From positions 372,001-436,000 of the forward strand of contig CAWIAX010000001.1 in assembly GCA_963834305.1 (NCBI GenBank): a stretch of DNA of 64,000 nt, in the 5' to 3' direction. This document shows, in pieces, positions 49,501 through 58,394 of the stretch (its first letter is position 1; every line of letters starts with the position of its first letter). The translations under genes were made by a program, and so were the position numbers. The notes beneath the pieces are model-generated. The model was not told the origin of the DNA. It worked only from the letters and a program-made list of their open reading frames with translations, and searched no databases. Source of the DNA: JACCXG01 sp963834305. GTDB lineage: Bacteria > Acidobacteriota > Vicinamibacteria > Vicinamibacterales > 2-12-FULL-66-21.

Positions 49501-50462
49501 GCGCGCTGGTCGTTGCGGAGCAGCGGGACGGCAGGCTCAATCGCGCCACCTGGGAGGCGGTCGCAGCGGCGCAGCAGGCTGGCGGCCCGGTCCGGATCGC
49601 CGTGCTCGGCGCCGGCGTGCAGGATGTGGCGACCGAGCTGGCGGCGGCCGAGTGCGACGGCGTCACGGTCGTGGACGATCCGGCGCTCGCGCAGTACACC
49701 GCGGACGGCTACGTGCTGGCGCTGGCGGCGCTGATCGAGACGGCCCAGCCGGCGCTGGTGTTCCTGCCGCACACGTATCAGACGCGGGATTTCGCGCCGG
49801 CCCTGGCTGCCCGGCTCAAGCGGGCGCTCGTCACCGACGTCACCGCCATCAAGGCGGAGGGGGATCGCCTGCTGTTCGTGCGGCCGATGTTCCAGGGCAA
49901 GCTGCACGCCGACGTGGCGGCGGCCGGCCCGGCGCCGCACCTGGTGACCTGCCAGATCGGGGCGTTCCGCGCCGACGCCGCGAAGAAGGGGGCCCAAGCG
50001 GCCCCGGTGGAGACGGCGGCGGTGACCATCGATGCGTCGAAGATCCGGCAGCAGCCCGAGGCGCCGTTCCAGGAAGCGAAGCAGGCGGTGGACCTGTCGC
50101 AGGCGGAACGGATCGTCGCGGTTGGCCGCGGCATCAAGGGGCAGGAGCACCTCAAGCTGGTCGAGCAGCTGGCCGAGGCCCTCGGCGCGGAGCTGGCCGC
50201 CTCGCGGCCCATCTGCGATGCCGGCTGGCTGCCGATGGACCGGCAGATCGGGAGCTCGGGCCAGACCGTGGCGCCGAAGCTCTACGTCGCCCTCGGCATC
50301 TCCGGCGCCATCCAGCACCTGGTCGGGATGAAGGGCGCCCGGACCATCGTGGCGATCAACAAGGACGCCGACGCGCCGATCTTCGAGGTCGCCGACTACG
50401 GCATCGCCGGCGACCTGTTCGAGGTCGTGCCGGCGCTGATCGCCGAGCTCAAGAAATCGTAG
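49497..50462 (+). CDS. etfA: Electron transfer flavoprotein alpha subunit
   Basis: A 321-aa ETF alpha subunit. The C-terminal FAD-binding domain has VAVGRGIKGQEHLKLVEQLAE, AASRPICDAGWLPMDRQIGSSGQTV, YVALGISGAIQHLVGMK and INKDADAPIFEVADYGIAGDLFEVVP. The N-terminal domain is the usual alpha/beta fold. ATG 49497 overlaps the etfB stop. ETF-QO follows 25 nt later, completing the route from acyl-CoA dehydrogenase to menaquinone. Confidence 0.94.
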   Translation: MSALVVAEQRDGRLNRATWEAVAAAQQAGGPVRIAVLGAGVQDVATELAAAECDGVTVVDDPALAQYTADGYVLALAALIETAQPALVFLPHTYQTRDFAPALAARLKRALVTDVTAIKAEGDRLLFVRPMFQGKLHADVAAAGPAPHLVTCQIGAFRADAAKKGAQAAPVETAAVTIDASKIRQQPEAPFQEAKQAVDLSQAERIVAVGRGIKGQEHLKLVEQLAEALGAELAASRPICDAGWLPMDRQIGSSGQTVAPKLYVALGISGAIQHLVGMKGARTIVAINKDADAPIFEVADYGIAGDLFEVVPALIAELKKS

Positions 50463-50487
50463 CGCCCGTTCTCCGACTGGAGCCGCC

Positions 50488-52152
50488 GTGGAGCGCGAAA
50501 CCCTCGAAGTCGACATCCTCGTCGTTGGCGGCGGCCCGGCCGGCATGTCGGCGGCGCTGCGCCTGGCCCAGCTGAACAAGGCGCGCGGCGGCGAACCGCT
50601 GACCGTGGCGGTGCTCGAAAAGGCGCGCGAGGCAGGCGCGCACATGCTCTCGGGCGCCGTCCTCGACCCGCGGGCGCTGGCGGAGCTGGTGCCGGACTTC
50701 CAGGCCAAAGGAGCGCCCCTCGCCACGGAAGTGCACAAGGATCAGGTCTACTTCCTGACGCGCAGCAACCGGTTCCCGTTTCCCATCGTCCCGCCGCCGC
50801 TCCAGAACCACGGTCACTACATCATCTCGCTGAACCGCTTCGTCAAGTGGCTGGGCGGGCTGGTCGAAGCCGAGGGGGTGGACGTCTTTACCGGCTTCCC
50901 GGCGTCGGAGCTGCTCTACGAGGACAACCGGGTCGTCGGGGTGCGGACGGGCGACCGCGGCATCGACAAGCACGGCGAGGCCAAGTCCACGTTCGAGCCG
51001 GGCGTCGATGTCCGGGCGCGCGCCACGATCCTGTGCGACGGCGTCCGCGGCAACCTCACGAAGGCGCTGGTGCGGCGGCTGGCGCTCGACGAAGGGCGGG
51101 CGCCGCAGCAATACGCGCTCGGCATCAAGGAACTGTGGGAGGTGCCCGCGGACCGCGTGGCCGCCGGGACGGTCATGCACACGATGGGCTACCCGCTGCG
51201 CATGGAGGAGTTCGGCGGCGGGTTCATCTACGCGATGCCCGACGGCCTGCTGTCGGTGGGGTTCGTGGCCGGCCTCGACTACCGCGATCCGATGTTCGAC
51301 CCGCACGTGACGTTCCAGCACTTCAAGCGGCATCCGCTCGTGGCCCCGCTGCTCCAGGGCGGCCAGATGGTGCGCTACGGCGCCAAGGCGCTGCCGGAGG
51401 GCGGCTGGCACGCGGTGCCCCGGGTCTACGCGGACGGCGTGCTCATTGCCGGTGATGCCGGCGGCTTCCTCAACTCGCTGCGGCTCAAGGGTATCCACCT
51501 GGCGATGCGGACCGGCATGCTCGCCGCCGAGTCGGCGTTCGAGGCCGTCGTGGCCGGCGATACGTCGGCGCCGCGGCTGCAGTCCTATGCGCGGCGGATC
51601 GAGGAGAGCGACGTGCGGACGGAGCTCTACCCGGTGCGCAACGTGCACCAGAGCTTCGGCCATGGCCTGCTGGCCGGCCTCGCCTACTCCGGCCTGTCGC
51701 TGGTATCTGGCGGCTGGTGGGTGCGCGACCCGATGCCGTCGCACGCTGGCTTCGAGCGGATGCAGCAGATCGCCGACCGCTACCGCGACGGGCGCCCCGA
51801 TACCAACGCGACGGTGAACCCGGCGCGGATCGACCGGCAGCTGACGTTCGACCGGCTGACCAACGTCCATTTCTCCGGCACCCGCCACGCCGAAGATCAG
51901 CCCTCCCACCTCCTCGTGCATGACACCGATATCTGCCGGACGCGGTGCACGGAAGAGTATGGCAATCCCTGCATCCGCTTCTGTCCGGCCAACGTCTACG
52001 AGATGGTCGATGCGGGCGATGGTACGCAGAAGCTGCAGATCAACGCCTCCAACTGCGTGCACTGCAAGACCTGCGACATCATGGATCCCTACCAGATCAT
52101 CGACTGGGTGCCGCCGGAAGGGGGCGGCGGGCCCCACTACGAGGGGATGTAA
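50488..52152 (+). CDS. Electron transfer flavoprotein-ubiquinone oxidoreductase (ETF-QO)
   Basis: A 554-aa membrane-associated FAD/4Fe-4S enzyme passing electrons from reduced ETF to quinone, presumably menaquinone made by the mqn cluster. The FAD site is DILVVGGGPAGMSAALRLAQ near the N-terminus. GVRTGDRGIDKHGE and ARATILCDGVRGNLTK follow. The C-terminal cluster domain supplies Cys in CRTRCTEEYGNPCIRFCP and INASNCVHCKTCDIMDP. GTG 50488 has no strong alternative. Length matches the family. Confidence 0.94.
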   Translation: MERETLEVDILVVGGGPAGMSAALRLAQLNKARGGEPLTVAVLEKAREAGAHMLSGAVLDPRALAELVPDFQAKGAPLATEVHKDQVYFLTRSNRFPFPIVPPPLQNHGHYIISLNRFVKWLGGLVEAEGVDVFTGFPASELLYEDNRVVGVRTGDRGIDKHGEAKSTFEPGVDVRARATILCDGVRGNLTKALVRRLALDEGRAPQQYALGIKELWEVPADRVAAGTVMHTMGYPLRMEEFGGGFIYAMPDGLLSVGFVAGLDYRDPMFDPHVTFQHFKRHPLVAPLLQGGQMVRYGAKALPEGGWHAVPRVYADGVLIAGDAGGFLNSLRLKGIHLAMRTGMLAAESAFEAVVAGDTSAPRLQSYARRIEESDVRTELYPVRNVHQSFGHGLLAGLAYSGLSLVSGGWWVRDPMPSHAGFERMQQIADRYRDGRPDTNATVNPARIDRQLTFDRLTNVHFSGTRHAEDQPSHLLVHDTDICRTRCTEEYGNPCIRFCPANVYEMVDAGDGTQKLQINASNCVHCKTCDIMDPYQIIDWVPPEGGGGPHYEGM

Positions 52153-52187
52153 CTGACCTGCCGGCCCCGCCGCGCGCCACGGGTGCG

Positions 52188-52847
52188 ATGCCGCTGACCG
52201 CCGCCCAGCGCGCCAAGGCCGCGCTGATCGCCGCCGTCGCCTATCCCGTCGCCCGCGTTCTCGGCAGTACGCTCGCGTGGAAGGTCGAGGGTGCGCACCA
52301 CTACGACTCGCTCGTGCGCGGGAACCGGCCCCCCATTCTCGCGCTCTGGCACGGCCGCATCCTGCCGGCCACGCTCTACTGGCAGGGGCGCGGCATCGTC
52401 GCGATGACGAGCGAGAACTTCGACGGCGAGTGGGTGGCGCGCCTGATGGCGCGGTTCGGGTTCCGGGCCGCGCGTGGCTCGACGTCGCGCGGCGGTTCGC
52501 GTGCGCTCGTCCAGCTGCGGCGCGAGCTTGCGGCCGGGCGGACCGCAGCCTTCACTGTCGATGGTCCTCGCGGCCCGGCCCGCGTGGCACAGCCGGGAGC
52601 GGTCTGGCTGGCGGGGGCCACCGGGCACCCGGTCCTGCCGTTCCACATCGAGGCCGACCGATACTGGACCCTGGGTAGCTGGGACGCCGCGATCATCCCC
52701 CGGCCGTTCGCCACGGTCGCGGTGGCCATCGGCGAGCCGATGGCGGTGACGGGCACCGACGCCGCAACCATCGAACGGAACCGCTGCGAGCTCGAAGCCC
52801 GGCTGGCAACACTCGAAGCAGCATGCCGGGCGCTGCTCAACCCGTGA
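52188..52847 (+). CDS. DUF374 lysophospholipid acyltransferase-like protein
   Basis: A 219-aa member of the DUF374 branch of the LPLAT superfamily. A hydrophobic N-terminal helix (KAALIAAVAYPVARVLGS) is followed by ILALWHGRILPATLYW, where the motif is H-x-R rather than the H(x4)D of classical acyltransferases. FDGEWVARLMARFGF, RGSTSRGGSRALVQL, AFTVDGPRGPARVAQPGAVWLA and PVLPFHIEADRYW complete the family pattern. DUF374 proteins are thought to act on envelope lipids or sugars such as lipid A/Kdo, but the substrate here is unknown. ATG 52188 begins the conserved region; the frame is open further upstream. Confidence 0.85.
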   Translation: MPLTAAQRAKAALIAAVAYPVARVLGSTLAWKVEGAHHYDSLVRGNRPPILALWHGRILPATLYWQGRGIVAMTSENFDGEWVARLMARFGFRAARGSTSRGGSRALVQLRRELAAGRTAAFTVDGPRGPARVAQPGAVWLAGATGHPVLPFHIEADRYWTLGSWDAAIIPRPFATVAVAIGEPMAVTGTDAATIERNRCELEARLATLEAACRALLNP

Positions 52848-52877
52848 TTCACTCCGCCGCAACCCACAGCTGATGCC

Positions 52878-53891
52878 ATGCGCCTGATCTCATCGCCGCG
52901 ATTCGAAGAGCACGTGACGCCGCCCGGCCATCCCGAGCGGATGGAGCGTGCGGGTGTATTCAATGCGGTCGCCGGCCGCTGGTCGAAGGGCGGCGGGACG
53001 ATCGTCGAGCCCCGGCCGGCCACGCGGGAGGAGCTGGAGCGGGTACACCACGGCGAATACCTCGACCGCCTGGCGGCCACCGCTGGCCGGGCGGTGATGA
53101 TCGATGCCGATACGTTCACCTCTCCCGAGTCGCTGGAAATTGCCGCTCTTGCGGCCGGCGCGGCGGTGCAGGCCGCCGAATACGCGCTCGATGCGCGAGA
53201 GGCCGCCTTCGCGCTCGTCAGGCCGCCCGGCCACCATGCCGAGGCGGACAAGGCGATGGGCTTCTGCTTCTACAACAACGTCGCGGTGGCGGCAGCCGCG
53301 GCACGGGCGCGGGGCGTCGAGCGCGTTGCCATCGTGGACATCGACGTGCACCACGGCAACGGCACGCAGTGGATGTTCTACGACGATCCCGCCGTGCTCT
53401 ACGTGTCCAGCCACCAGTTCCCGTTCTACCCGGGCACCGGCGCGGCGAGCGAGACGGGCAGCGCGGCGGGACGCGGCTACACGGTCAACATCCCGCTCGA
53501 AGCCGGGGCAACGGACGCGGACTACGCGCGGGTCTACCAGGAGGCGGTGGTGCCGATCGTCGGCCAGTTCGCCCCGCAGCTGACGCTCGTCTCGGCCGGC
53601 TTCGATGCGCACGAGAGCGATCCGCTCGCGTCGATGCGGATGACCACGGCCGGCTACGCCGCGATCGTGTCGGCGCTGGCGTCCGTCGCGCGGACTTCCG
53701 GAGCCCTCGCGCTCGTCACGGAGGGGGGCTACGACCTCACCGCGCTGGAAGGATGTCTGGAGGCCTCGTTGGCCAGCCTGCGCTCCTCGACACCCCGGCC
53801 GCTTTCCCCAGAGCCGGCCGCACCGGCGCCGCGCGGAGAGCGCGCGCTGCGCGCCGTGCGCCAGGCCCAGGCTGGAATCTGGCGGTTCTAG
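52878..53891 (+). CDS. Histone deacetylase-family (arginase/deacetylase fold) zinc hydrolase
   Basis: A 337-aa deacetylase of the HDAC/acetoin-utilisation/acetylpolyamine hydrolase superfamily. Motifs are HPERMERAG, RPPGHHAEADKAMGFCFYNN (catalytic His pair), VDIDVHHGNGTQWMFY (zinc Asp and His), SAGFDAHESDPLASM (zinc Asp) and TEGGYDLTALEG (Gly-Gly-Tyr transition-state Tyr). All zinc ligands and charge-relay residues are intact. The substrate is unknown; it could be acetylpolyamine or acetyl-lysine proteins. A Pro/Arg-rich tail after residue 310 is not part of the core. A strong hairpin follows the stop. Confidence 0.9.
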   Translation: MRLISSPRFEEHVTPPGHPERMERAGVFNAVAGRWSKGGGTIVEPRPATREELERVHHGEYLDRLAATAGRAVMIDADTFTSPESLEIAALAAGAAVQAAEYALDAREAAFALVRPPGHHAEADKAMGFCFYNNVAVAAAAARARGVERVAIVDIDVHHGNGTQWMFYDDPAVLYVSSHQFPFYPGTGAASETGSAAGRGYTVNIPLEAGATDADYARVYQEAVVPIVGQFAPQLTLVSAGFDAHESDPLASMRMTTAGYAAIVSALASVARTSGALALVTEGGYDLTALEGCLEASLASLRSSTPRPLSPEPAAPAPRGERALRAVRQAQAGIWRF

Positions 53892-53929
53892 CGGCCGGCT
53901 CCGGCTCCGCGGCGTCCGGACGCCGGCCG
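53892..53929 (+). terminator. Stem-loop between HDAC-like gene and leuS
   Basis: CGGCCGGC (53892-53899) pairs with GCCGGCCG (53922-53929), and inside it TCCGG (53900-53904) pairs with CCGGA (53916-53920). This gives a 13-bp stem with one bulged C and an 11-nt loop, directly after the TAG of the upstream gene. No T tract follows. Confidence 0.6.
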
Positions 53930-53946
53930 GGGCGAGGATCCCCCGG

Positions 53947-53952
53947 TATAAT
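53947..53952 (+). promoter_or_regulatory. -10 element TATAAT before leuS
   Basis: GGTATAAT ends 9 nt before the GTG at 53962. The intervening TGGAGGATC contains a Shine-Dalgarno-like GGAGG that would sit at or before the predicted start point, so the mRNA is leaderless or nearly so. Confidence 0.55.
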
Positions 53953-53961
53953 TGGAGGATC

Positions 53962-56490
53962 GTGCCCGACTACAAGCCCCAGACGGTAGAAGCGAAGTGG
54001 CAGGAACACTGGCGCAGCACCCGCGCCTTCGAGGTCTCGGAGGATCCGGACAAGCCCAAGTATTACTGCCTCGAGATGTTCGCGTATCCGTCGGGCCACG
54101 CGCACGTCGGCCACGTGCGCAACTACATGATCGGCGACGTCGTCGCGCGGATGAAGCGGATGCGCGGCTTCAACGTCCTGCACCCCTTCGGCTGGGACGC
54201 CTTCGGCCTGCCCGCCGAGAACGCGGCCATCAAGCACGGCACACACCCCGAGAAGTGGACGCTCGAGAACATCGAGCACATGAAAGGCCAGCTCCAGCGC
54301 CTCGGCATCAGCTACGCCTGGGAGCGCGAGATCGCCACCTGCCTGCCGTCGTATTACCACTGGAACCAGTGGCTGTTCCTCAAGATGCTCGAGCGCGACC
54401 TCGCCTACAAGCGCCGCTCGAGCGTCAACTGGTGCCCGAGCTGCAACACCGTGCTCGCCAACGAGCAGGTGGTGAACGGCGGCTGCTGGCGGTGCGGCAC
54501 GCCGGTGAGCGTGCGTGAGCTGGAGCAGTGGTTCTTCCGGATCACGCACTACGCCGACGAGCTGCTCGAGGCCACCACCCGCCTGACCGGCTGGCCCGAA
54601 AAAGTCCTGACGATGCAGCGGAACTGGATTGGCCGGTCCGAAGGAGCCCGGGTGCGGTTTGCCCTCGGCGACGTGGGCATCGATGTCTTCACCACCCGCA
54701 TCGACACGATCTTCGGCGCGACGTTCCTCCTGCTGGCTCCCGAGCACCCGCTCGTCCAGCAATGGAAAGGGGAGCCAGGCGGCGAGAAGTTCACCGAGGC
54801 CCTGCAGCGCTTCCAGGCCCAGGACCGGACGGCGCGGATGACGGGCGAAGTCGAGAAGGAGGGCTTCGACACCGGCCGGACCGCGGTCAATCCGTTCACC
54901 GGCGAAGCGGTGCCGATCTGGGTCGCCAACTTCGTGCTCGTCGAATACGGCACCGGGGCGGTGATGGCGGTCCCGGCGCACGACCAGCGCGACTTCGAGT
55001 TCGCCCGCAAGTATCAGCTCCCGATCCGCGTGGTCGTCGGGCCGGCCGGCGCACCGGCGCCCGATCCGGATGCGCTGACGGAAGCGGTCGCGAGCGACGG
55101 CGTGCTGGTCGGGTCGGGGCGGCACGACGGCCTGCCATCGGACAAGGCCCGCAGCGTGCTCACGGCCGACGCGGCGGCGCGCGGCCTGGGCGAAGGGACA
55201 GTGCAGTACCGGCTGAAGGACTGGGGCATCTCGCGGCAGCGCTACTGGGGCACGCCGATTCCCGTGCTCTACTGCCCGGCATGCGGGATGGTTCCCGTGC
55301 CCTACGACAGCCTGCCGGTGGAGCTGCCGCGCATCACCGAGTTCACCGGACGCGGCGACTCGCCGCTCGCCCAGGTGCCCGACTTCGTCAACGCCCCCTG
55401 CCCGCAGTGCGGCGGGCCGGCCCGGCGCGAGACGGACACCATGGACACCTTCGTGGACTCGTCCTGGTACTTCTTCCGCTTCTGCGATCCGCACAACGGC
55501 GGCCTGCCGTTCGCTCCGGAAACGGTGGCGTATTGGGGCCCGGTGGATTTCTACAGCGGCGGCGTCGAGCACGCCATCCTCCACCTGATCTACTCGCGGT
55601 TCTTCTGCCGGGTGTTCCGCGACATCGGCCTGACCCAGCTCGATGAGCCCTTCGCCCGGCTGCTGACCCAGGGGATGGTCCTCAAGGACGGGCAGGTCAT
55701 GTCGAAGTCGAAGGGCAACGTGGTCGACCCCGACGACATGATCCAGAACTACGGCGCCGACGCGCTGCGCCTCTACGTGATGTTCGTGGCGCCGCCCGAG
55801 AAGGAAATCGAGTGGACCGACACCGGCCTGGAGGGCAGCTTCCGGTTCCTGGCCCGGGTGTGGCGGCTGGTGGACCAGCTCGCCGACACGATTGGCGGCG
55901 AGGGGATTCCCGCCGCGGACGGCATGCCGCTCGATGAGGCAGAGCGCGGCCTGCGGCGGAAGACCCACGACACCATCCGCCGCGTCACGAACGACCTGGA
56001 TCCGCGTGTCCACCTGAACACCGCGGTGTCGGGCCTCATGGAGCTGGTCAACGAGCTCTACGCCTTCTGCGGCCGGCCGGGCAGCGCGCTGATCGGCCGG
56101 GACACGGCCGATCCCGCGGCCGCGGCGCCGGTCCGTCCCGAAACGGTTGCCGTGCTCAAGGAATCGGTGGAGGCGCTCGTGCTGATGATTTCGCCGTTCA
56201 CGCCGCACATGGCCGAGGAGCTCTGGGAACGCCTCGGGCATGCCGGGGGCGTGGAGAAGGCAGGATGGCCGGCCTTCGACGAGGGAGTGGCGCGCGCCGA
56301 GCAGGTCGTCGTGCCGGTGCAGGTCAACGGCAAGCTGCGGGCGCGGCTCACGGTGGCCGCCGACATGGCGGAAGACCAGTTGCGCGCGCTGGCGCTGGCC
56401 GACCCGCAGGTCCTCAAGCATGTCGAAGGCAAGACCATCAGGAAGGTCGTCGTCGTCCCCGGCAAGCTGGTCAGCGTGGTGGCGGCATGA
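53962..56490 (+). CDS. leuS: Leucyl-tRNA synthetase
   Basis: An 842-aa class Ia LeuRS. The HIGH motif is YPSGHAHVGHVRNY and the KMSKS motif is VMSKSKGNVVDPDD. The zinc-binding ZN1 region is NWCPSCNTVL with CWRCGTPV. The CP1 editing domain includes TRIDTIFGATFLLLAPEHP and EYGTGAVMAVPAHDQRDFEFA (Asp of editing). The C-terminus has VVVPVQVNGKLRARLTV. It is a complete bacterial-type enzyme. GTG 53962 directly precedes PDYKPQTVEAKWQEHW. It overlaps lptE by 4 nt. Confidence 0.97.
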   Translation: MPDYKPQTVEAKWQEHWRSTRAFEVSEDPDKPKYYCLEMFAYPSGHAHVGHVRNYMIGDVVARMKRMRGFNVLHPFGWDAFGLPAENAAIKHGTHPEKWTLENIEHMKGQLQRLGISYAWEREIATCLPSYYHWNQWLFLKMLERDLAYKRRSSVNWCPSCNTVLANEQVVNGGCWRCGTPVSVRELEQWFFRITHYADELLEATTRLTGWPEKVLTMQRNWIGRSEGARVRFALGDVGIDVFTTRIDTIFGATFLLLAPEHPLVQQWKGEPGGEKFTEALQRFQAQDRTARMTGEVEKEGFDTGRTAVNPFTGEAVPIWVANFVLVEYGTGAVMAVPAHDQRDFEFARKYQLPIRVVVGPAGAPAPDPDALTEAVASDGVLVGSGRHDGLPSDKARSVLTADAAARGLGEGTVQYRLKDWGISRQRYWGTPIPVLYCPACGMVPVPYDSLPVELPRITEFTGRGDSPLAQVPDFVNAPCPQCGGPARRETDTMDTFVDSSWYFFRFCDPHNGGLPFAPETVAYWGPVDFYSGGVEHAILHLIYSRFFCRVFRDIGLTQLDEPFARLLTQGMVLKDGQVMSKSKGNVVDPDDMIQNYGADALRLYVMFVAPPEKEIEWTDTGLEGSFRFLARVWRLVDQLADTIGGEGIPAADGMPLDEAERGLRRKTHDTIRRVTNDLDPRVHLNTAVSGLMELVNELYAFCGRPGSALIGRDTADPAAAAPVRPETVAVLKESVEALVLMISPFTPHMAEELWERLGHAGGVEKAGWPAFDEGVARAEQVVVPVQVNGKLRARLTVAADMAEDQLRALALADPQVLKHVEGKTIRKVVVVPGKLVSVVAA

Positions 56491-57032
56491 TGCGCGCTCT
56501 TCAGCTGTTCCGGCTCGTCGTCCTGCTGGCGGTGGCGTCCGCGACCGCCGGGTGCGGCTACTCGCTGGCCGGCCGCGGCTCGTTCCTGCCCGACTACATC
56601 CGCACAATCGGCGTGCCGCAGTTCACCAACAGCACCTCGCTCTACGACGTGGATCGGAAGGTGTCCGAACAGGTCCGCGGGGAGCTCGCCGGGCGCGGCA
56701 AGTACAAGATCGAGCCGAGGGACACCGGCGTGGACGCCGTCCTGACCGGCGACGTGAACTCCATCACGATCACGCCGGTCTCGTTCAACCAGCAGCAGCA
56801 GGCGACGCGCTACGTGCTGACGCTGTCGGCCAGCGTGCAGTTCAAGGACGTCAAGACCGGGAAGGTGCTGTGGGCGAACCCGGCGATGGCTTTCCGCGAG
56901 GAGTTCGAGCCGACGACCGGGGCGAACGTCACCGACGTCACCGCCTTCTTCGGACAGGACGTCAATGCGCTCGAGCGGATCGCCAGCGAGTTCGCCCGCG
57001 CCGTCGTCAGCGCGCTGCTCGAGGCGTTCTAG
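56487..57032 (+). CDS. lptE: LPS-assembly lipoprotein LptE
   Basis: A 181-aa lipoprotein with N-terminal MMRALQLFRLVVLLAVASAT and lipobox TAGCGYSLAG (lipidated Cys). The LptE-type fold begins with GRGSFLPDYIRTIGVPQFTN, in which the loop SFLPDYIRTIGVP is characteristic, and has YVLTLSASVQFKDVKTGKVLW and a final helix LERIASEFARAVVSALLEAF. It plugs the LptD translocon and helps place LPS in the outer membrane. ATG 56487 overlaps the leuS stop (ATGA); leuS-lptE-holA order is common. Stop and holA start are 1 nt apart. Confidence 0.9.
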   Translation: MMRALQLFRLVVLLAVASATAGCGYSLAGRGSFLPDYIRTIGVPQFTNSTSLYDVDRKVSEQVRGELAGRGKYKIEPRDTGVDAVLTGDVNSITITPVSFNQQQQATRYVLTLSASVQFKDVKTGKVLWANPAMAFREEFEPTTGANVTDVTAFFGQDVNALERIASEFARAVVSALLEAF

Positions 57033-57033
57033 G

Positions 57034-58038
57034 ATGGCATTCGCCACCCCCGCGGCGGTCCGCAAGCAGCTCACCCAGGGGAAGCCCGATCCAGTTTATC
57101 TGATTGTCGGCGACGACCCGGCCGAGATGTCGCACCTGGCGGCGGACTTTGCCGGGCTGGTGGAAGACGAGCTGCGCGCCTTCAACTCCGAGCGCCTGTA
57201 CGCCGGCGAGAAGGGGGTAACGCCGTCCGCCGTGGTGGAAGCCGCCCGCATGCTGCCGATGATGGCCGACCGCCGTGTCGTAGTCGTGCTGCGGGCCGAG
57301 AAGATGTTGAAGCCGAAGCGCCGCGGCAAGGCCGCGGACGTCGAAGCGGACGCCGAAGACGGCGGCGAGCCGCCGACGGATCTGGACGTGCTCGAGGCCT
57401 ACGTCCGCGACCCGGTGCCGCAGACGACGCTGGTGCTGGTGGCGGCCGACGTGGATCGGACGCGAAAGCTTTACAAGACGCTGCAGAAGCAGGCGACGAT
57501 CGTCGAGTGCTACGGCCTGAAGGGATCGCGCGAGGGCCGGGTCGATCTGCGGGAGGTGGCGCGAACCGCCGAGGGGCTCGTGCGGCAGGCCGTGAAGGGC
57601 GCCGGGCAGGACATCGACGCGCCCGCCGCCCGGCTCATCGCGGAACGCGCGGGCACGGACATCTCGCGGCTGCGGGGCGACGTGGAGCGCCTGCTGCTGT
57701 TCGCCTCCGGCCAGGCTCGCATCACGATTGAAGATGCACGGCTGGTGGTGAGCGCGGAAACAGCGCAGGACGACTGGGCGGTGACGAATGCCATCCAGCG
57801 GCGGGACGCGCCCGAGGCGCTGCGCCAGCTGGCGATGGGGCTCGACGCCGGCGGGGTGTCGTACCAGATCCTGGGACAGCTCGGCTGGTTCGTGCGGGAG
57901 AAGATGTCGGCCTCGGATCCGCGCCGGGTGCCGGCCGCGGTCGAGGCCCTCTTCCGGACCGACCTGGAGCTGAAGAGCTCGAGAGGCGATCCGCGGGTGC
58001 TGCTGGAGCGGCTGGTCGTGGACCTATGCCGCGGCTGA
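57034..58038 (+). CDS. holA: DNA polymerase III delta subunit HolA
   Basis: A 334-aa clamp-loader delta subunit that opens the sliding clamp. The N-terminal AAA-like domain starts VRKQLTQGKPDPVYLIVGDDPAE and has FNSERLYAGE, MLPMMADRRVVVVLRAEKML. The lid and collar follow, with IAERAGTDISRLRGDVERLLLFA, ETAQDDWAVTNAIQRRDAPEALRQL and LGQLGWFVREKM. A charged insert (KPKRRGKAADVEADAEDGG) lies at about 97-115. The 3' end overlaps the convergent rpsT gene by 15 nt, so the two transcripts are antisense at their ends. Confidence 0.92.
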   Translation: MAFATPAAVRKQLTQGKPDPVYLIVGDDPAEMSHLAADFAGLVEDELRAFNSERLYAGEKGVTPSAVVEAARMLPMMADRRVVVVLRAEKMLKPKRRGKAADVEADAEDGGEPPTDLDVLEAYVRDPVPQTTLVLVAADVDRTRKLYKTLQKQATIVECYGLKGSREGRVDLREVARTAEGLVRQAVKGAGQDIDAPAARLIAERAGTDISRLRGDVERLLLFASGQARITIEDARLVVSAETAQDDWAVTNAIQRRDAPEALRQLAMGLDAGGVSYQILGQLGWFVREKMSASDPRRVPAAVEALFRTDLELKSSRGDPRVLLERLVVDLCRG

Positions 58039-58293
58039 CTTCTTGGCGACCCGGCTCGCGAGGCGCGACTTGTAGCGGGCCGCGGTGTTGCGGTGGATGA
58101 GGCCCTTGCCGGCCATCTTGTCGACGAGCGAGATGGTGCTCTTGAGCGCATCCTGCGACGCGCCTTCGGCGCCGTCGACCGCGGTGCGGATGTCGCGCAG
58201 GGCGCGGCGCAGGCGGGTGCGCATCTGGCGGTTGTGCTCGCGGTTCTGAACGCTCTGACGGTGCGCTTTCAGCGCGGAATCGTGACTGGCCAT
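58024..58293 (-). CDS. rpsT: 30S ribosomal protein S20
   Basis: An 89-aa S20: ASHDSALKAHRQSVQNREHNR at the N-terminus, then RTRLRRALRDIR and the C-terminal signature KGLIHRNTAARYKSRLASRV. It has two long basic helices with Ala/Lys ends. It starts at 58293 on the - strand, with a leader of about 85-90 nt from a TAGAAT box. It is convergent with holA (15-nt 3' overlap), a standard neighbour. Confidence 0.96.
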   Translation of the reverse strand: MASHDSALKAHRQSVQNREHNRQMRTRLRRALRDIRTAVDGAEGASQDALKSTISLVDKMAGKGLIHRNTAARYKSRLASRVAKKSAAA

Positions 58294-58324
58294 GAGAATC
58301 CTTGAAACGTGCTGGGTGCGATGG

Positions 58325-58341
58325 GCGCCGTGCGGCGGCGC
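58325..58341 (-). promoter_or_regulatory. Hairpin in the rpsT leader
   Basis: GCGCCG and CGGCGC form a 6-bp stem with a TGCGG loop, within the predicted 5' leader of rpsT. S20 is translationally autoregulated in E. coli; whether this hairpin has such a role is inference. Confidence 0.3.
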
Positions 58342-58374
58342 GTGCCACCTGGCGGCATGCCCCGTGCTGAGCCC

Positions 58375-58380
58375 TACAAA
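58375..58380 (+). promoter_or_regulatory. -10-like TACAAA before the S4-domain gene
   Basis: CCTACAAA ends 14 nt before the ATG at 58395. It is a weak match but has the short-leader spacing seen elsewhere in the window. Confidence 0.3.
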
Positions 58381-58386
58381 CCAGTA

Positions 58387-58392
58387 ATTCTA
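58387..58392 (-). promoter_or_regulatory. -10-like TAGAAT for rpsT
   Basis: On the - strand the box reads TAGAAT, 94 nt before the rpsT ATG. It lies almost back to back with the + strand start of the S4-domain gene. Confidence 0.4.
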
Positions 58393-58394
58393 GC